A DNA stretch of 64,000 bases from Pedobacter sp. SL55 (GTDB lineage: Bacteria; Bacteroidota; Bacteroidia; Sphingobacteriales; Sphingobacteriaceae): assembly GCF_026625705.1 (NCBI RefSeq), contig NZ_CP113059.1, forward strand, positions 186,001 through 250,000, given 5' to 3'. The notes below the pieces were generated by a model, which had not been told where the DNA came from, did not search any database, and saw only the letters and a list, made by a program, of their open reading frames with translations. The first letter of the stretch is position 1. Each line of letters opens with the position of its first letter. The position numbers were made by a program, and so were the translations under genes. Positions 63,759-64,000 of this stretch are shown here, piece after piece.

Positions 63759-64000
63759 ATGGTAAGAATATATTTTAAAATCGAAATTGATGCGCCAAAG
63801 GAAAAAGTATGTAACGTTCTTTTAGGCGAAACCACCTATCCACAGTGGACTGCTCCTTTTGCTGAAGGTTCTAGGGCAATAACCGATTGGCAAGTAGGTA
63901 GCAAAACTTTATTTGTAAATGCAGACGGCGACGGTATGATCTCGAAAATTGCAGAGCATATTCCAAATGAGTACATTTCTATACATCATTTAGGGATGTA
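63759..64000 (+). CDS. SRPBCC (AHSA1-like) domain protein, 3' part outside window
   Basis: The ATG at 63759 opens a frame that continues to the window end, with 80 codons seen. MVRIYFKIEIDAPKEKVCNVLLGETTYPQWTAPFAEGS and DWQVGSKTLFVNADGDGMISKIAEHIPNEYISIHHLGM fit the START-like SRPBCC/AHSA1 fold (ligand-binding cavity, D-A-P-x-E-K-V start). In this family it usually follows or accompanies VOC-type genes, and the adjacent VOC remnant fits that. Function is unknown. Confidence 0.8.
   Translation, partial: MVRIYFKIEIDAPKEKVCNVLLGETTYPQWTAPFAEGSRAITDWQVGSKTLFVNADGDGMISKIAEHIPNEYISIHHLGM

Overview
The window looks like chromosome from a Bacteroidota species of the Sphingobacteriaceae, close to Pedobacter. 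The evidence is the low GC content, the -33/-7 promoters of the TTG-N19-TAnnTTTG type, a secreted subtilase with a type IX secretion C-terminal domain, SusC-like TonB receptor architecture, and the gene orders tRNAs-tuf-tRNA-Trp-secE-nusG-rplKAJL-rpoBC and mreBCD-mrdA-rodA. Placement at genus level is an inference.

Layout. 1-4.3 kb: the 5' part of parE (minus strand), an APC amino-acid permease and a PLP-dependent trans-sulfuration-type enzyme. 4.3-9.2 kb: an accessory block of same-strand, mostly unknown genes, separated by three exactly 136-bp hairpin elements. It behaves like an integron gene-cassette array but does not fit the classical GTTRRRY core, and no integrase lies nearby. One cargo gene is a GmrSD-like (DUF262/DUF1524) defence protein. 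9.5-14 kb: rhlE, a fatty-acid desaturase, a cupin, two membrane or lipoproteins and a DUF3467 protein. 14-27.5 kb (all minus strand): rpoC, rpoB, rplL, rplJ, rplA, rplK, nusG, secE, tRNA-Trp, tuf and four tRNAs. 27.7-33.7 kb: hpf, xerC, rpsU, a lipoprotein, an acyl-CoA dehydrogenase, apt and a helix-hairpin-helix protein. 33.8-42.1 kb: a PlsC-GNAT aminolipid synthase, a transglutaminase-like protein, and a TonB receptor plus beta-helix lipoprotein pair with a Pho-box-like promoter. 42.3-52 kb: rny, zapA, a coiled-coil partner, pheT, an EEP-family hydrolase, radC, rpsT, purN and purH. 52.4-58.4 kb: the rod-shape operon mreB-mreC-mreD-mrdA-rodA, with a four-helix-bundle (IVS) gene inserted after mreB. 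58.5-64 kb: an acidic unknown protein, thymidine kinase, the subtilase, a VOC-family gene remnant and the start of an SRPBCC gene.

The most interesting structure is the cassette-like array. Each of three cassettes begins with GTT-N4-GC and ends with the exact reverse complement of its own start, and the N4 differs in each cassette. The hairpin arms between cassettes covary in sequence but keep three non-Watson-Crick positions at identical places in all three elements.

Several housekeeping genes (rplA twice, apt, an EEP hydrolase) carry single-base indels, and an acyl-CoA dehydrogenase has one in-frame TAG. Essential rplA cannot really be dead, so residual sequencing error is likely and the other lesions should be read cautiously. 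Small palindromic repeats of at least four types occupy the longer intergenic gaps.
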